A stretch of DNA of 36,205 bases from Catenaria anguillulae PL171 (GCA_002102555.1 MCFL01000242.1:1-36205), one strand, 5' to 3'; positions 1-16,769 are shown, counted from the stretch's first letter. The notes: generated by a model not told the origin, from the letters alone. Made by a program: numbers and translations.

Positions 1-113
1 ACGGCGATGTCGCTTGCAATGCCATTGCACTTGCAGAGACACTCCTCGCGTCCTCGCAATGAATGCATCGCCAAGGCAACCCCACGCAATTGCTCCGCAA
101 ATCGCCTTCATCA

Positions 114-832
114 ATGTCGCCGCCAGCTTCCCTCAGAGCCCTGTTCCTGGTGCTTGCCGCCGCCATCGCCCTCACGTTCCTCCTTGCATCAGGACCGTGT
201 CTCGCGGGCGGTCCAGGTCGTGGCCATGCCGGCGCAGTCCTCAATAAGAAAGAGAAGCACAGCAACTACTTCCCGGATCATGCCAAGGAGTACTATGCAA
301 TATGCTGCTGCCTCGGTGCCCAAGCAATACCAGGCGTGCACTGACTGTGATCCTTGGGCGTCTTCTCAGACAATTCCTCGATAAGCTCAAGAAGTCAGGC
401 CTTGGCGACATTTCGCAGGGTGAAGCAAAGTTCTACTACGTCAGTCCTTTACAACTTTCCTGTCAGTTTTTCCTATCCTTCTTTCTCGCTTACACGCCCT
501 CGTGGGGCCCAAACATGTAGTTTTCCTCCTTTGACACGAACGCTGACGAACATCTCGATGGGACCGAACTCCGCTCTGCGCTGCTTGATTACGAGTACGA
601 CGAAAAGACAACCATGCAAGATGTTGAAGATGCTGTCGATGCCATCCTTATGGAGGACGACGTGGACAACGAGTGCGTCTCTGCACCCTTTCCTCATCGT
701 CGCCAGCGTCTCTTGACCTTGATGTGTCTGACTGACAATGTGCAAATGTATACATCACGCAGTGGCAAGATTTCTTGGAAGGAGTACTTGGCCTCGGAGT
801 CTATTCACGAACAAATCTCGCCAGAAAACTAA
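114..832 (+). CDS. MCFD2-like secreted EF-hand protein, 4 exons
   Basis: Inferred exons are 114-289, 370-439, 521-672 and 763-832, giving about 155 aa. The three introns (80, 81 and 90 bp) start GTACTA, GTCAGT and GTGCGT; the first and third have CTGAC before the 3' AG. Residues 1-32 form a hydrophobic signal peptide. Residues 87-98 are a canonical EF-hand loop (D-T-N-A-D-E-H-L-D-G-T-E). Residues 129-140 form a second loop (D-V-D-N-D-G-K-I-S-W-K-E) whose fifth ligand codon is split by intron 3. The order signal peptide, short linker, YY-F before the first loop, two EF hands and short tail matches MCFD2, the soluble calcium-binding partner of the ER-Golgi cargo receptor LMAN1/ERGIC-53. By analogy it should act in the early secretory lumen. 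The start at 114 was chosen because it opens the signal peptide; upstream in-frame ATG 63 is possible. It could be another small EF-hand secretory protein. Confidence 0.72.
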
Positions 833-1094
833 GCGCGTTTGTCCATCCTCCCAGTCGCAAGTTTGGTGTACATATAGTAGCATATCTGATGCCTCGAGTC
901 TCTTTTCTGACCGCGCCTACTTTCATACGGCCGATCTGTGAAAGCGGAGGAGGGGGAACAGGTCCATACACCGGAAAACACATGACAGACTAAACGCAAG
1001 CTTCATGCAGGATGATGCTGCCGCTCGGAAATGAGATAATGCGCACATCAATTACAGCGACTTTCAGCAATACAACTCCCGTCCCATTACCACC

Positions 1095-2148
1095 ATGACC
1101 ACCATCACATTTGGTATACCTCTGGTTGCGCAAGCGTCCTCCTCTCACGCGACAAACGAACCCGGCAGCTCAATTCCTACCCTCAACTGGACTGCCCCGT
1201 GGAAATCCAACGTCCTTCATGGTCTTGATCGCTTGCAAGATCCGGCATATGGCCTTGCAACCAACACCGCAATCGTTTCTCTCATGTCCACCGACTCATC
1301 CACGGCGAGTGCCATCGGCCAACGTGTCGCGTTTGCAATTCGCCTGCTGGAACGTGCAACCGATTCGCCAGTCACATCCGTATCGCTTGTGGGTGCCGGG
1401 CACGTCGCTCAATCCATCCTCCTTCAGCTGCCCAAGTCAATCGCTGTGCGCCAATCATCACGGCTGCCACTTGCTGCCACCTCACCGCCGGTTCAGATCG
1501 CCAATTACTCATTCACATGCGACGTTTCATCTGCCCTTGCAGGCTCACCAGTCGCCATTCTCGCAGTCCCGCCGCATCGCTCGCGCTGCTGATTGACTTG
1601 CACGCACACGCAATGCAAGAGGCAAGGCTCATTCTTGTCGTTTGCGCTGGGATCGCGCCGCTGGTTGTCCGGCGCATGTTTTCCGGCCATGGGTTCGCAG
1701 ATGTTGGTCAACGAGTCGTTTCGATTGCGCCTGAGGATGACGTGGAGCGGCAAGTGGCCAGGGCCGTGTTAGGAGTCGTGGTGGCGTGGATGTGTATCAG
1801 CCAAAGTGGGATATGAGGGAGAGAAATGCAAAAGTCACGAGCGAGACACGTGAGAGCGGGGAAGAAGGTGAACGAAAAAGCAGTGGCGATGACGATGAGG
1901 CAGAAGAGTTGGCAACGAGAAAGGCCTGGCCTGGGATGACGGCGGGCAAAATTGCACGGTACGCTTTTCTAGGACAGATGGAATTGTTGTTTCTTGCGCT
2001 TACAATTTGTATGGACCACACAATCAGATCGGTGCTCCAAAACCTTGTTGGTGATGGATACGATCCACCAATGTTGGATTCCAATGGCGCGTGGGACAAG
2101 GAATTGGGGAAGCAAGTGGTACAGGAGGCTATTCAAAAGCTCTTTTGA
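1095..2148 (+). CDS. NOXRED1/P5C-reductase-like NAD(P) oxidoreductase, frame-broken
   Basis: Three successive open frames (about 1095-1585, 1586-1785, 1786-2148) read as one protein. The first carries a Rossmann motif, VSLVGAGHVAQSILLQL, and the strand SPVAILAVPPH. The second continues with LILVVCAGIAPLVVRRM, like the second half of a P5C-reductase NAD(P) domain. The third has an acidic linker, then a helical part with FLGQMELLFLALTICMD. This order resembles NOXRED1, the P5CR-like family of uncertain substrate. No plausible GT-AG intron explains the frame changes near 1580 and 1785. They look like single-base losses, either sequence error or real decay. The true 3' end may be 2148 or, after another frame change, 2305. 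Family assignment is by remembered motif order only. Confidence 0.5.
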
Positions 2149-2772
2149 ATGCCAAGTTGGAGGGCCGCAAATGATTGAACTTCCCGAGGGCAATGGGTCG
2201 ATGACGAAGACCGTGGACCATCCCTTGTCTGGACCATGTTTCGTGATAGAGCCTCGTAGAAATGCGACGAGGGGGACACGAGTCGGCAAGCGAGAGAGCC
2301 GCTGAGTGGATGTTCCGCTGCAAAGAATTAAGCTTCTTTTTTTTGATATGATAGCAATGCCAAGACCAAAAACTACAAGCGCAAAGGCCAAGGAAAGGGA
2401 AGGCGAAATCAGAAACACTGCCTTCATAGAGGCCATCGCGGCGCGTTTGCGGAAGCACAAGCATAGGGGCACGCAAACAAGCAATTGCAAGGGGTCAGAC
2501 GACATTCCAAAACGTCATCCGTCGGCCCACATGCTCAGCGCTGGACCGGCTGGCGGATTCGGCCCAGCTGTTCTCACGAATGCTGAGCAGCTGCAGGGCA
2601 GTTCAAACGTGAAACCCTCAAAAAGCATGGTCGATCCCCAGCTCATCCTCTATTTCCCAGGATGCCAACAGTGACGTATACTTTCCTACTTCAGTTCTAC
2701 ACACTTGACTCAGACCTAGACTCTCGGCACTCGAAAGAATTTATCAAGACTACACCAGTAGATTTGGCAACC
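2149..2772. other. Stretch without a supported gene
   Basis: Frame fragments run to 2305 and 2674, but none has recognisable motifs. The 5' part may hold the extreme C terminus of the oxidoreductase. The rest is probably the 3' UTR of that gene and the promoter of the secreted-protein gene that starts near 2773. Confidence 0.4.
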
Positions 2773-4852
2773 ATGGCTCGTCGTCAAAAACCCGCAACCT
2801 TCCTGCTACTGCTCGCCCCTTTGGACGGCCACCCTTGCTGCCAGCTGCAGACGCGACGCCCATTTATCGATTCCTGGATCGTCGCCAAGCTTGGTGGTTT
2901 TCAGAATCTTCATCGTCATCTTCATCGAGCGTGTCGTCGTCGTCATGGGCGGCTAGTAGTCCTCGGTCTACGACAACAAGCGTGCGTTTGCCTTATCAAT
3001 CAACACCTCTCGCCATGATCGCGCAACATCTGACAGCGCGTCACAACGTTGCCATCTGCATTCTGCATAGCCCGCCACTTCCTCGCAGTTTACGGTTACA
3101 CCGACTTCGCTCCCAGCTCCATTCACCCCATCATCGGTCCAAGTCGCAACAGGTGTGGCTACTTCCACAGCTACCACGACAACCTATATCGCAAAACCAA
3201 CCGCGACGATCCTTGACGAGGAAGAGGGAGGCGGCGTGCAAGGATTCCCCATCATCGGCTCGGATGGCAGCCAAGTTGACGACGAGCTCGGCACGCTTCC
3301 GCCGCCCTTGGATGATGTTCCGGCTGAAGACGAGCCCTGGGAGGGTGGAGAAGTTGCCACAATCCCCGACCCGCTCGATGGCGACGAGGGTGGCTCGCCA
3401 GTGTCCTTTCCAGAAGACAACGCGTCTCCTGACGATGATCCACTCACTGGCGACCAGCTTGACGATGTGATGCGCGAGTGGCTCAACTCTGGCGGCGGCG
3501 TGGCGGCCATTTCGGGATTGGAAGCGAATTTGCCCAAGACTACGGTCACGGTGACGGTTCCAAATGAGTTGCCCACAGACGTGGAGGCCGTGATCAAGCC
3601 ATCGGACTTGCCCTTGGATGTGCCTTTGACCGAACTGCCAACAGCCGCGGCTGTTCCCACTGGATTGCCGGCGACCGTGACCGACATTGCTGCCGTGGCT
3701 GGCGGCTTTATTCCGCCCGTGAATGGCGACGTGATTGAAATCCCCCCGCCGACCAACATTGCGATTCCTACCAACGTGCCCGTGACGCTTCCGACGGACT
3801 TGCCAGCGGTGCCCACGCCAAGCCCCGTGAACGATGTGATTGAAGATCTCGTTGCCAACTTGCCGCCGTTGCCCATTGATGTCGCCGATGCCATCGATGA
3901 CATTCTCGAGTCAGTGACTGGACGCCCAACAGTCTCGGCCGCCACCGCCACTGTCGTCCCCACGACCACGACGCCAACCACCGACGATGACGGGACCGTC
4001 GTTGGCACACCAAGTCGCCCAACCCAAGTCCCGGCCCCGCGCATGCGCACCATCTTTTCGGATCAGTTTGCCAGCCCGCAGGTCGTGGCCAAAGTATGGA
4101 CATCCGTCTCTGGCCAATGCCTCGCGTCGCAGGCGCCCAACTTTTGCTTCAACTCATCGCGCGTCAACCTCAACTTCAACTCGACCCTGGGTATCGCACA
4201 ATTGCGCCCGGCCAAGCAGCCCGTTACCACCACAAGCGCGACCAACAGCTCGTCGCTGTTCACGGGCGGATTCATTTGGTCGGGTATTCCTCTCACCAAG
4301 GCGCCCGTGCGGTGGGCACTCGACGTACTTGTGCGTACCCCAACATCGCTCGACGTGCAGCCGATCTTGGCGCTGGCTTTTGGCAACCGCGTCGTTGTCA
4401 ACTTGGCGCGCGGTACTGTCAATGTCGAACAAGGTCCCTCAACGATTTCCACCGTGGCCGAAAAGCTCGCCTCGCCACTCCCACTGCCTTACCCGGCCAG
4501 TGCGCCTTTCGCCTCAATTAATGCGACGCAGCCATTGCGCATCACCATGACTGGCACAAGCGTCGGCCGTGACGTGCTCATCACCTTGTACCAATCGAGA
4601 CGCCCGCCCGTGAACAAGACGGTGACTCTCCCCAGTTCCATTGCAACCATGATTCAGCAAGCCGAGAGCGTCAACAAGCGGTTTGCCGTGTGGCCCATGT
4701 TTGGCACTGGTATCAGTGCGAATGCTGCCAAGGTGGATGCGCCTGCGTGGACAGGGCCAACCAATCAGACGGGTCCATTGAGTGCGGGTGACTTTGCAGG
4801 GTACACGTTGACGGTGGACTCTGTGAGGTTCGGCGTTGTTCACCAGGCGTAG
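2773..4852 (+). CDS. Secreted acidic, Pro/Thr-rich extracellular or cell-wall protein
   Basis: The well-supported part is the exon 3089-4852, preceded by a 107-bp GTGCGT...CAG intron (2982-3088, phase 0). The upstream exon encodes a serine run (SESSSSSSSSVSSSS). A start at 2773 (MARRQKPATFLLLL) would give a signal peptide but lies in a different frame from the serine run, so a frame break is likely around 2820-2900. After a Thr-rich start come an Asp/Glu-rich region (about 3215-3480) and a long low-complexity Leu-Pro-Thr-Asp/Val region (about 3560-4000). A folded-looking C-terminal domain follows (about 4030-4850), with cysteines in GQCLAS and NFCFN and several N-glycosylation sequons (NSS, NST, NAT, NKT, NQT). 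No GPI tail or catalytic motif is visible. I do not recognise the C-terminal domain; a concanavalin-like beta-sandwich is possible but unproven. Confidence 0.6.
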
Positions 4853-5364
4853 AGCTTGTGGTGATGGAGGCACGGACATTGACATTTACATTGGCTGTTT
4901 TTCGATTGTTCGCTTGGATTTGGACAAAACCGTGATCGTGACTCCCTGGTTGGCTCAGTTGCCGATATGACTTGTATCAATTTCCCCGACTTCATGAAAT
5001 GACTTGACACCTTTCCTCCATCTTCAAGCTCTGGGATATGAAGATATGGCTCGCGCTCAACTTGTGAGGTTCCCAAGCGCTACGCCTGGGGCTGTGGAAT
5101 GGATGCGTAGGCGTCCATTTGGCTATCGCTCAAACAGCAGTAGTTGCAAACTTAGAAACCACATCTTCGAATGAGATGGACGTTGCCCAACCAAACGTGG
5201 AGCGAATAGGCTCCACCGCCGACGGTCGTCAACTTTGTGACCCCATGGGGATGTTGACGAAAAACACTTGTACATATGTAGAAACGTTTGAATGATGGAT
5301 ACACGCCATTTTGCTCTTGCAATATCTTACATCGACTCCTTCATTTGCCGGGTCGAGCTGGAAA
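4853..5364. other. Intergenic, convergent gene ends
   Basis: This lies between the stop of the secreted-protein gene (+) and the stop of the repeat protein (-). The short open frames here are composition-driven and carry no motif. It probably holds two 3' UTRs. Confidence 0.5.
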
Positions 5365-6423
5365 TCAAGCGGGACTTTGGCCATGACTTGTCTCATCGAC
5401 AGCGGCCCGGAAAACCTCCACACACATGCGCGTTGCTTGCCTCTTCTCCTCCTCACTGATATCTTCCACTACCCTATCAAGCTCGCTTTGCAAACGGGTG
5501 ACGACCAGAGCCCACTCACCCACAATCTCGATTGCCTTCTCTGGCCATAACTCGACCAAACTCCGCACATGCGCAGCCACAAGAGCAAAATCCACAGCCT
5601 GTCTCCTTGCCAGCTTCTTCTCGATCGCCCGTTGCACCGCAGCACATGAAGAATACTTGCTCAAACGAGAGTAGACGCTGGCGATGACGTCGAGCGGCAA
5701 GAGCGGCTCACCCGCAGGCCACCTGTCCGTGCACCCGCAAAGCAGCCAGTGTTTGAGGGTCTTGTTGAGCGCGGATGCTTGTGTGACGGACGCCAGTGCA
5801 CACAAGTCTGAGGACAAAGATTCCCTGACGCCACTTGACATGTGCGTGGCCAGTTGACCAGTCGATGGGATCCATAACTTGGACCAACGAGTTTCCGAGA
5901 CGACGTTGACATCTGTCACCTTGAGGGGGGGAGGGCAAGTTGTGTTGCCGTTGATGTCGTGCAAAAGGATAAATGCAAGCGTTGTGCTCAAAATTGGAGC
6001 AGGTAAGGATGGACGGGTGTGGACAAATCTGGTCAGTTGGCGGTGGATGCGTTTCCGTAGGGATGCGCGTATGAGCTCCTTGAGTGTACGGTAGGATTCA
6101 GGAATGGGAGTCTGGTCATTGGGCTTGGCCGGAAATGTTGTTGGCGTCGTGTTGGCGACAAGTGTTGATGACGATGAAGATGAAGTGGGTGGGAATGTCG
6201 CTGTGGATGAAATCGATTGCCGACGTGTTGATGCAGGCGGATTCGGATGTAAAGACACAGCCGATGCTGTTGACTGCCGGCGGGTGGATGACGGCGAACC
6301 TGGGTGCAAGCTCGCTGTTCCCAACAATGACTGCCGCCGCGATGATGAGGGCGACGGTGGCTGCAAGCTCGCTGATGACGCAGTGGACGGCCTGCGCGTT
6401 GATGAGGGAGAACCTTGCGTCAT
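5365..6423 (-). CDS. Unnamed family protein A with RRxS repeats; possible divergent RhoGAP fold
   Basis: Uninterrupted 352-aa frame, clearly paralogous to the gene at 7326-8150. Shared blocks include PAPILSTTLAFILL against AAPILSTTLAFILL, STGQ, LKHWLL, GEPL-PLDVI, and GEWALVVTR against GGWALVVTR. Residues 1-77 contain four Ser/Arg/Pro repeat units with RRPS or RRQS at residues 10, 29, 48 and 67, which fit a basophilic-kinase (PKA-type) consensus. A Ser/Thr linker follows, then the conserved domain (about 112-345). The order P-x-I-L-S, a short STG segment, L-K-x-W-L and G-E-P-L-x-P resembles the helix order of RhoGAP domains (LK-x-F-x-R-ELPEPLxP). However, the catalytic arginine-finger position appears to be Ile or Gln, so GAP activity is not supported. 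No signal peptide or TM segment is seen. The start at 6423 is the first ATG; exons upstream cannot be excluded. Confidence 0.6.
   Translation of the reverse strand: MTQGSPSSTRRPSTASSASLQPPSPSSSRRQSLLGTASLHPGSPSSTRRQSTASAVSLHPNPPASTRRQSISSTATFPPTSSSSSSTLVANTTPTTFPAKPNDQTPIPESYRTLKELIRASLRKRIHRQLTRFVHTRPSLPAPILSTTLAFILLHDINGNTTCPPPLKVTDVNVVSETRWSKLWIPSTGQLATHMSSGVRESLSSDLCALASVTQASALNKTLKHWLLCGCTDRWPAGEPLLPLDVIASVYSRLSKYSSCAAVQRAIEKKLARRQAVDFALVAAHVRSLVELWPEKAIEIVGEWALVVTRLQSELDRVVEDISEEEKRQATRMCVEVFRAAVDETSHGQSPA
6196..6423 (-). repeat. Four 57-bp tandem repeats coding RRxS units
   Basis: Four consecutive 19-codon units encode variants of S-x-H-P-x-S-P-S-S-T-R-R-Q-S. The RR dipeptides fall at residues 10, 29, 48 and 67, an exact 19-residue period. 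The repeats stay in frame and vary at the DNA level, so selection on the protein is plausible. Confidence 0.8.
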
Positions 6424-7325
6424 GGTTCTGTTGGGCTATCGTATTGAAACTCTTGATAATGACATACGGTTAGACCGGCTCACTTCGTTCCGAGCAGAGC
6501 AGGTGGAATTTGGGCGAGGCTCGCGGGTAGTCCAGACACTATAAATGAGAAACAGTCGTTGAGATCCTGACATCCTCACATCACTAACATTACAGCACCC
6601 AGCGTAAGTGGCTTGACGCATGATGAAAGACAGGGAAGAAGAATCGAATGTCAGAACGAGTGGAGCTAGCAGGTCTGAGTGATCTGTGTTGCTCGCACAA
6701 AAAGGTTTGCCGCGACTGTCGGCAGACGCGTCTCTGGCGTCGACACACTTGGACATGGTCTTATCCCGGAGGAAGATAAAGGACGCAGGATCCACTTGCT
6801 TTTCGTCAAGATGTACCGATGCTCGCGGACTGGAGGTGCCTGGCTGATGTCGTCGGATTGGGGTCACAAGCGTCGCAGCACTTGGATTCTGCCCAAATCG
6901 CCCAACACAACGAAAGTCCAACCTCATTTTTCTTTGTGTCTGAGGTAAAGAGTTGGATCGGGCAGAAATCGCGGTCCTCGATGAAGTGTTCATAGAGTAT
7001 TCGTTCGAATGAGCAGAAACACATGCATCGAGTGTATAGTCCTTTTCCATCAGAGCAGCCATCAGGATATTCGCATGTCACCCGTACGGGGCTGGAGCTG
7101 GTACGGACGTGTTGTTTTCATAAGCGGACCAATTTGGCCAATGAAATGATGGTGGTGCAACGACGTGGTATTCAAATTGAGCTGTTTGTGACCGGCTTCC
7201 GTCAAAATTAACTGCGACCGTGGCCAGCGAATGATGAGTGTACAACTAGGTAAATGGCTCTGAAACGTGTGGCATGCACGGAAAACATGAACTGACAAGA
7301 ACGGAAGCAAATCTCTTCTTGTACA
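6424..7325. other. Intergenic between tandem paralogues
   Basis: A 208-codon minus frame (6436-7062) is open but has no recognisable domain, and its composition differs from the neighbours. I regard it as unsupported. The stretch should contain the promoter of protein A and the 3' UTR of protein B. Confidence 0.4.
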
Positions 7326-8150
7326 TCATGTGCACTTCCCACTCGAAAACTTATCATAAACCCCAACATCCACCACAGCCCTGAACACCTCCCAACACAT
7401 GTTTCTTACTCTCCTCCGTTCCTCAGCACCCACGTCTCCATCGACTTTGTCCAGCTCGGTTTCCACCCGCGTCACCACCAACGCCCACCCACCCGCGATC
7501 TCGGTGACCCTGGCCGGCCAAATTGCCACCATGCCTCGCACATACGCAGCAACGAGCGTGAAGTCTGCTGCTTGAGTCCTTGCCAATCTCTTTTCCACGG
7601 CTCCTTGCACCTGAGCACAAGTGACGTACTTGTGCAAGCGTTCGTGCACTTGCACAATGACATCAAGCGGCACGAGCGGCTCGCCGTGGGGCCATCTGTG
7701 CGTGCACCCAAACAGTAGCCAATGCTTCAAGGTGGCGGCTAACGTGGATGCGTCCGTGGCGGACGCAAGCGCGCACAGGTTCGAGCTTGGTGAGGCGACT
7801 CGGAGGCTGCTGGTGCACGCGGGAGCCGCCGGTTGGCCGGTGGATTGGATCCATAGCTTGGACCAAAACGTGTCTGAGACGTTGTTGGTTATCAGTGGGT
7901 TGATGCCGGCCATTGCGTGCAGGTCGCGCAAAAGAATGAATGCGAGCGTGGTGCTCAGGATGGGTGCAGCCGCAACTGGCCGAACTTGTGCAATTTTGGT
8001 CAGTTGGCGCCGGATGCGGGTCTGTAGAGATGTCTTTGTGAGGTTCTTGAGAGAGCAATAGCCGGATAAGGTGGTGCACGTGGGTTTCATGGGGACGGTC
8101 GTTGGACACTCGTTACCGAAAAGGGTGGTTGAGGACGTTGATGGAGGCAT
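7326..8150 (-). CDS. Unnamed family protein B, paralogue of protein A without repeats
   Basis: Continuous 274-aa frame, about half identical to protein A from residue 33 onward. Conserved blocks include AAPILSTTLAFILL (61-74), SKLW-IQSTGQ (97-106), LCALASATDAS, LKHWLLFGCTHRWPHGEPL (141-159), PLDVI, and GGWALVVTR (220-228). It lacks the RRxS repeats and has instead a short Thr/Cys-containing N terminus. Same-strand tandem placement with a 0.9 kb gap indicates duplication. Function is unknown; the divergent RhoGAP resemblance applies equally, with I/Q where an arginine finger would lie. The end (KFSSGKCT) diverges from that of protein A. Confidence 0.6.
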   Translation of the reverse strand: MPPSTSSTTLFGNECPTTVPMKPTCTTLSGYCSLKNLTKTSLQTRIRRQLTKIAQVRPVAAAPILSTTLAFILLRDLHAMAGINPLITNNVSDTFWSKLWIQSTGQPAAPACTSSLRVASPSSNLCALASATDASTLAATLKHWLLFGCTHRWPHGEPLVPLDVIVQVHERLHKYVTCAQVQGAVEKRLARTQAADFTLVAAYVRGMVAIWPARVTEIAGGWALVVTRVETELDKVDGDVGAEERRRVRNMCWEVFRAVVDVGVYDKFSSGKCT

Positions 8151-8393
8151 GCTTGCTGATAATGCGAGAGTGCGAAAAGAGTAAATGTGCTAGATTACCT
8201 GCGGGTAGACAAAAGGCAGCCGGGGCGGGGTCGGGATGGGACTCTGGGGCCATTTGACCAAGTGACCATCGTCATAAAGGCATTCTCTGTTGTTGCTTTG
8301 AGTCCTGGCGATTGCGGCGACATGTGGTTGGTTGCTTCAAAGACGAAAAGAATGAGTTAATTGAATGGCACCTCCAGTGAAGCTTAGTGAAGC

Positions 8394-8654
8394 TCACTTC
8401 TGGCCCGCTGCCGTGTGGACTCGGAAGGTGCCTCTCGCCTTTGAGGACAAGCGCGTCTCAACAAGCTCGACGCGTTGCGAGAGGCCGGCAACAGATGGAT
8501 CGACAGCAGGGCTTGTGGTCCGGACTCGTTTGCGAGGGGGTATTGTCGTTGGTTCGGTGACACAGTGCCCTTGCAGCTCGGCAAAGTCGCCGATTGATTC
8601 ACCATGGCCGTTCCGGCTTTTGAAAAAATCACACGATGCTGAGGAATTATGCAA
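8394..8654 (-). CDS. Possible small hypothetical protein
   Basis: An 86-codon frame with a basic, nuclear-localisation-like PPRKRVR and a helical segment (LSQRVELVETRLSSK). It lies downstream of the BEM46 stop on the same strand. A GTACGT sits just upstream of it, but no acceptor at a normal intron distance was found. No family was recognised. An opposing frame, 8365-8679 (+), is equally open, so this may be non-coding. The remainder of 8151-8772 shows nothing else. Confidence 0.2.
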   Translation of the reverse strand: MHNSSASCDFFKSRNGHGESIGDFAELQGHCVTEPTTIPPRKRVRTTSPAVDPSVAGLSQRVELVETRLSSKARGTFRVHTAAGQK

Positions 8655-8772
8655 CGTACGTACTCCTTCTCAAGGTTGACTTTTTGAATTCTCATTTCAA
8701 CAAAAATCGTCAAGCCTCAGGTGGAGACAAACCAACCCTACTTGAATCGTGAATTGAAACAACTCTTGGGAT

Positions 8773-9901
8773 CTATACATGCTTCTCAACAAACCGCGCA
8801 ATGGCCTCAAAATAACCGTTTTGCATGGGCGCATCGTTGTGTGTGCCGCTGGGGAACTCGACCCACACGCGATGCTTGAGATCGTCAGATAAACCGTGCT
8901 TGCTGGACGCGAGTTTGCGCAGTTGCTTCATGTGTGCTTGAGGAATCATTTCATCCTTGCCCGAGCTGAGAAACAAGATGGGCAAAGACGGGCGAATGAT
9001 GGCGATGGAGTGCTTTGATGGCCAGATTTGGTGGCAAAGGAAGGTCAAGTAGCGCAGTTGAGGGAGGACGGATGGAATGAGGTCGGGCTATAAATCAGGC
9101 GTGCCAAACAGGTGTCAATCATCGAGACGTTGCGAAAACAAGGAACAGGTGAAAGCAATTGAATGCGTACAATGCTCAAGAAGGTGTTTTCAATCATCAT
9201 TGCCGCCACCTTGTTTTCATTCCGAGCGACCAAATCAATGGTCACGGCTCCGCCAATGGACTGGCCAAACACAATGATTTTCGAATTCTTGGATGTTGGA
9301 TTTGAGAGGAGGTAATCGAGTGCTGTTTGTGCGTCAATCTTGAGTCCCTTTTCGCTCGGTTTGCCGTCCGACTTGCCGTATCCGCGGTACGACAGCATGA
9401 ACACGTTTGCATCGAGGCGGTGAAAAAGATGGAATGCGATTGGAATACGGTGGCCCAAGTTGCCAGCGTTTGCCTGAATGAGCCGTGAAAATTGAACAAC
9501 GTTCCGTCAAGACCGAAACAAAAACAATGGACGTGTGCCCGTTCGAGAGGGAGATTTACTGTACATACATGGAGGTACAAGATGGTCGGGCGCGATGCCC
9601 CAGACATGTCCATGATCTTTGGGCGGATAAAGTAGGCCTTCAAATTGAGGCCATCTGGCGTGGTGAGCGTAACATCCTCGTAGGGCAAGCCAAGCTCGTC
9701 GGGGGTGTCGACGTGCTCGCGCGACCCCGGAGGGAAGTTTGCGGGGTAAATGAGACTGTTTTGATAAGCGTAGAGGAGGCCCGCAAAGCCCACGGGGATG
9801 GAGAGAAGGAACAGGAGCCAAGTGGGCACATTGGACACGGCGTTGAGCTTGCGCCAAGGCCACAGCAGCGTGTTAGACAGCGACGCGAGGGTGGCGTTCA
9901 T
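8773..9901 (-). CDS. BEM46/ABHD13-type membrane-anchored alpha/beta hydrolase, 3 exons
   Basis: Exons 9901-9569, 9473-9171 and 9087-8773 join in phase 0 to give 316 aa. The introns (95 and 83 bp) start GTATGT and GTACGC. Residues 27-46 form an N-terminal TM anchor, followed by YQNSLIYPANFPPGSRE and the PEDVTLTTPDG-type start of the hydrolase. The catalytic triad is visible: nucleophile Ser183 in GQSIGG, Asp257 in GKDEMIP and His295 in GTHND. A YRGYGKSDG oxyanion-region motif also matches. Length fits fungal Bem46 and animal ABHD13. Bem46 proteins sit in the ER/plasma membrane and affect polarity in fungi; the substrate is unknown. Longer starts at 9955 or 10024 are in frame, but 9901 gives the usual short cytosolic tail. 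Confidence 0.88.
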
Positions 9902-10448
9902 TGGATGGACTGGCGGGCGTTGGAGGACGAATGCGGGGAGTGCTTGGTATTGCATGGCATGCCACGAACGTTCGTTGCATAGGGTGTTTTCGTGGACCCA
10001 TAGTTCGCTCGTCATCACTATCATATGTGTTTCGCTATGTATTTATATTCATGACCACGCGGATCAACCTTCGCAGCGGCAGGACGATCGGGGGGTTTCA
10101 CGACACGAACACGAAGACCAGACCGGGCCCGGGCCAGCTTGTTGCGGGCGAAATTCACACAATTTCAATGACACCTTAACAAGGCAACCCAACGCAATCC
10201 GACCCGGTATCTATGTAATTTGCACCCTCCAAGCCTGACCGGCCCCTGACCTCGAGCTGTCCCATCTTTCCCCACCTTCCGATTGACCGTCAAGGCCCGC
10301 CATCGCCAAATGGCCGCCGCTTGCTAATCCTGCAAGCGTCCCCGTACACTGCAGTCCACACAGTCCACGAGACAGCCCATTCACACATCCAATCGCTGCA
10401 CCGGCCGGATCTTTGCTCTCAATTGACCCGTACCTCTGACCCAACGAC
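9902..10448. promoter_or_regulatory. Divergent promoter region of BEM46-like gene and GCN2
   Basis: About 550 bp between two head-to-head start codons, so both promoters and 5' UTRs must lie here. No TATA box, uORF pattern or operator is convincing. A (C)-rich stretch precedes the GCN2 ATG. Confidence 0.5.

Positions 10449-16769
<6,321 letters not shown>

Noticed and set aside
3184-4053. A 289-codon minus-strand open frame rich in Gly, Ser, Thr and Val
   Set aside because: It is the shadow of the Leu-Pro-Thr-rich plus-strand protein, which has intron support, sequons and a folded C-terminal domain.
6436-7062. A 208-codon minus-strand open frame upstream of protein A
   Set aside because: No motif, no paralogous counterpart upstream of protein B, and no splice sites clearly joining it to protein A.
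8365-8679. A 104-codon plus-strand open frame
   Set aside because: No recognisable domain, and it overlaps an equally open minus-strand frame. Neither has splice or family support.
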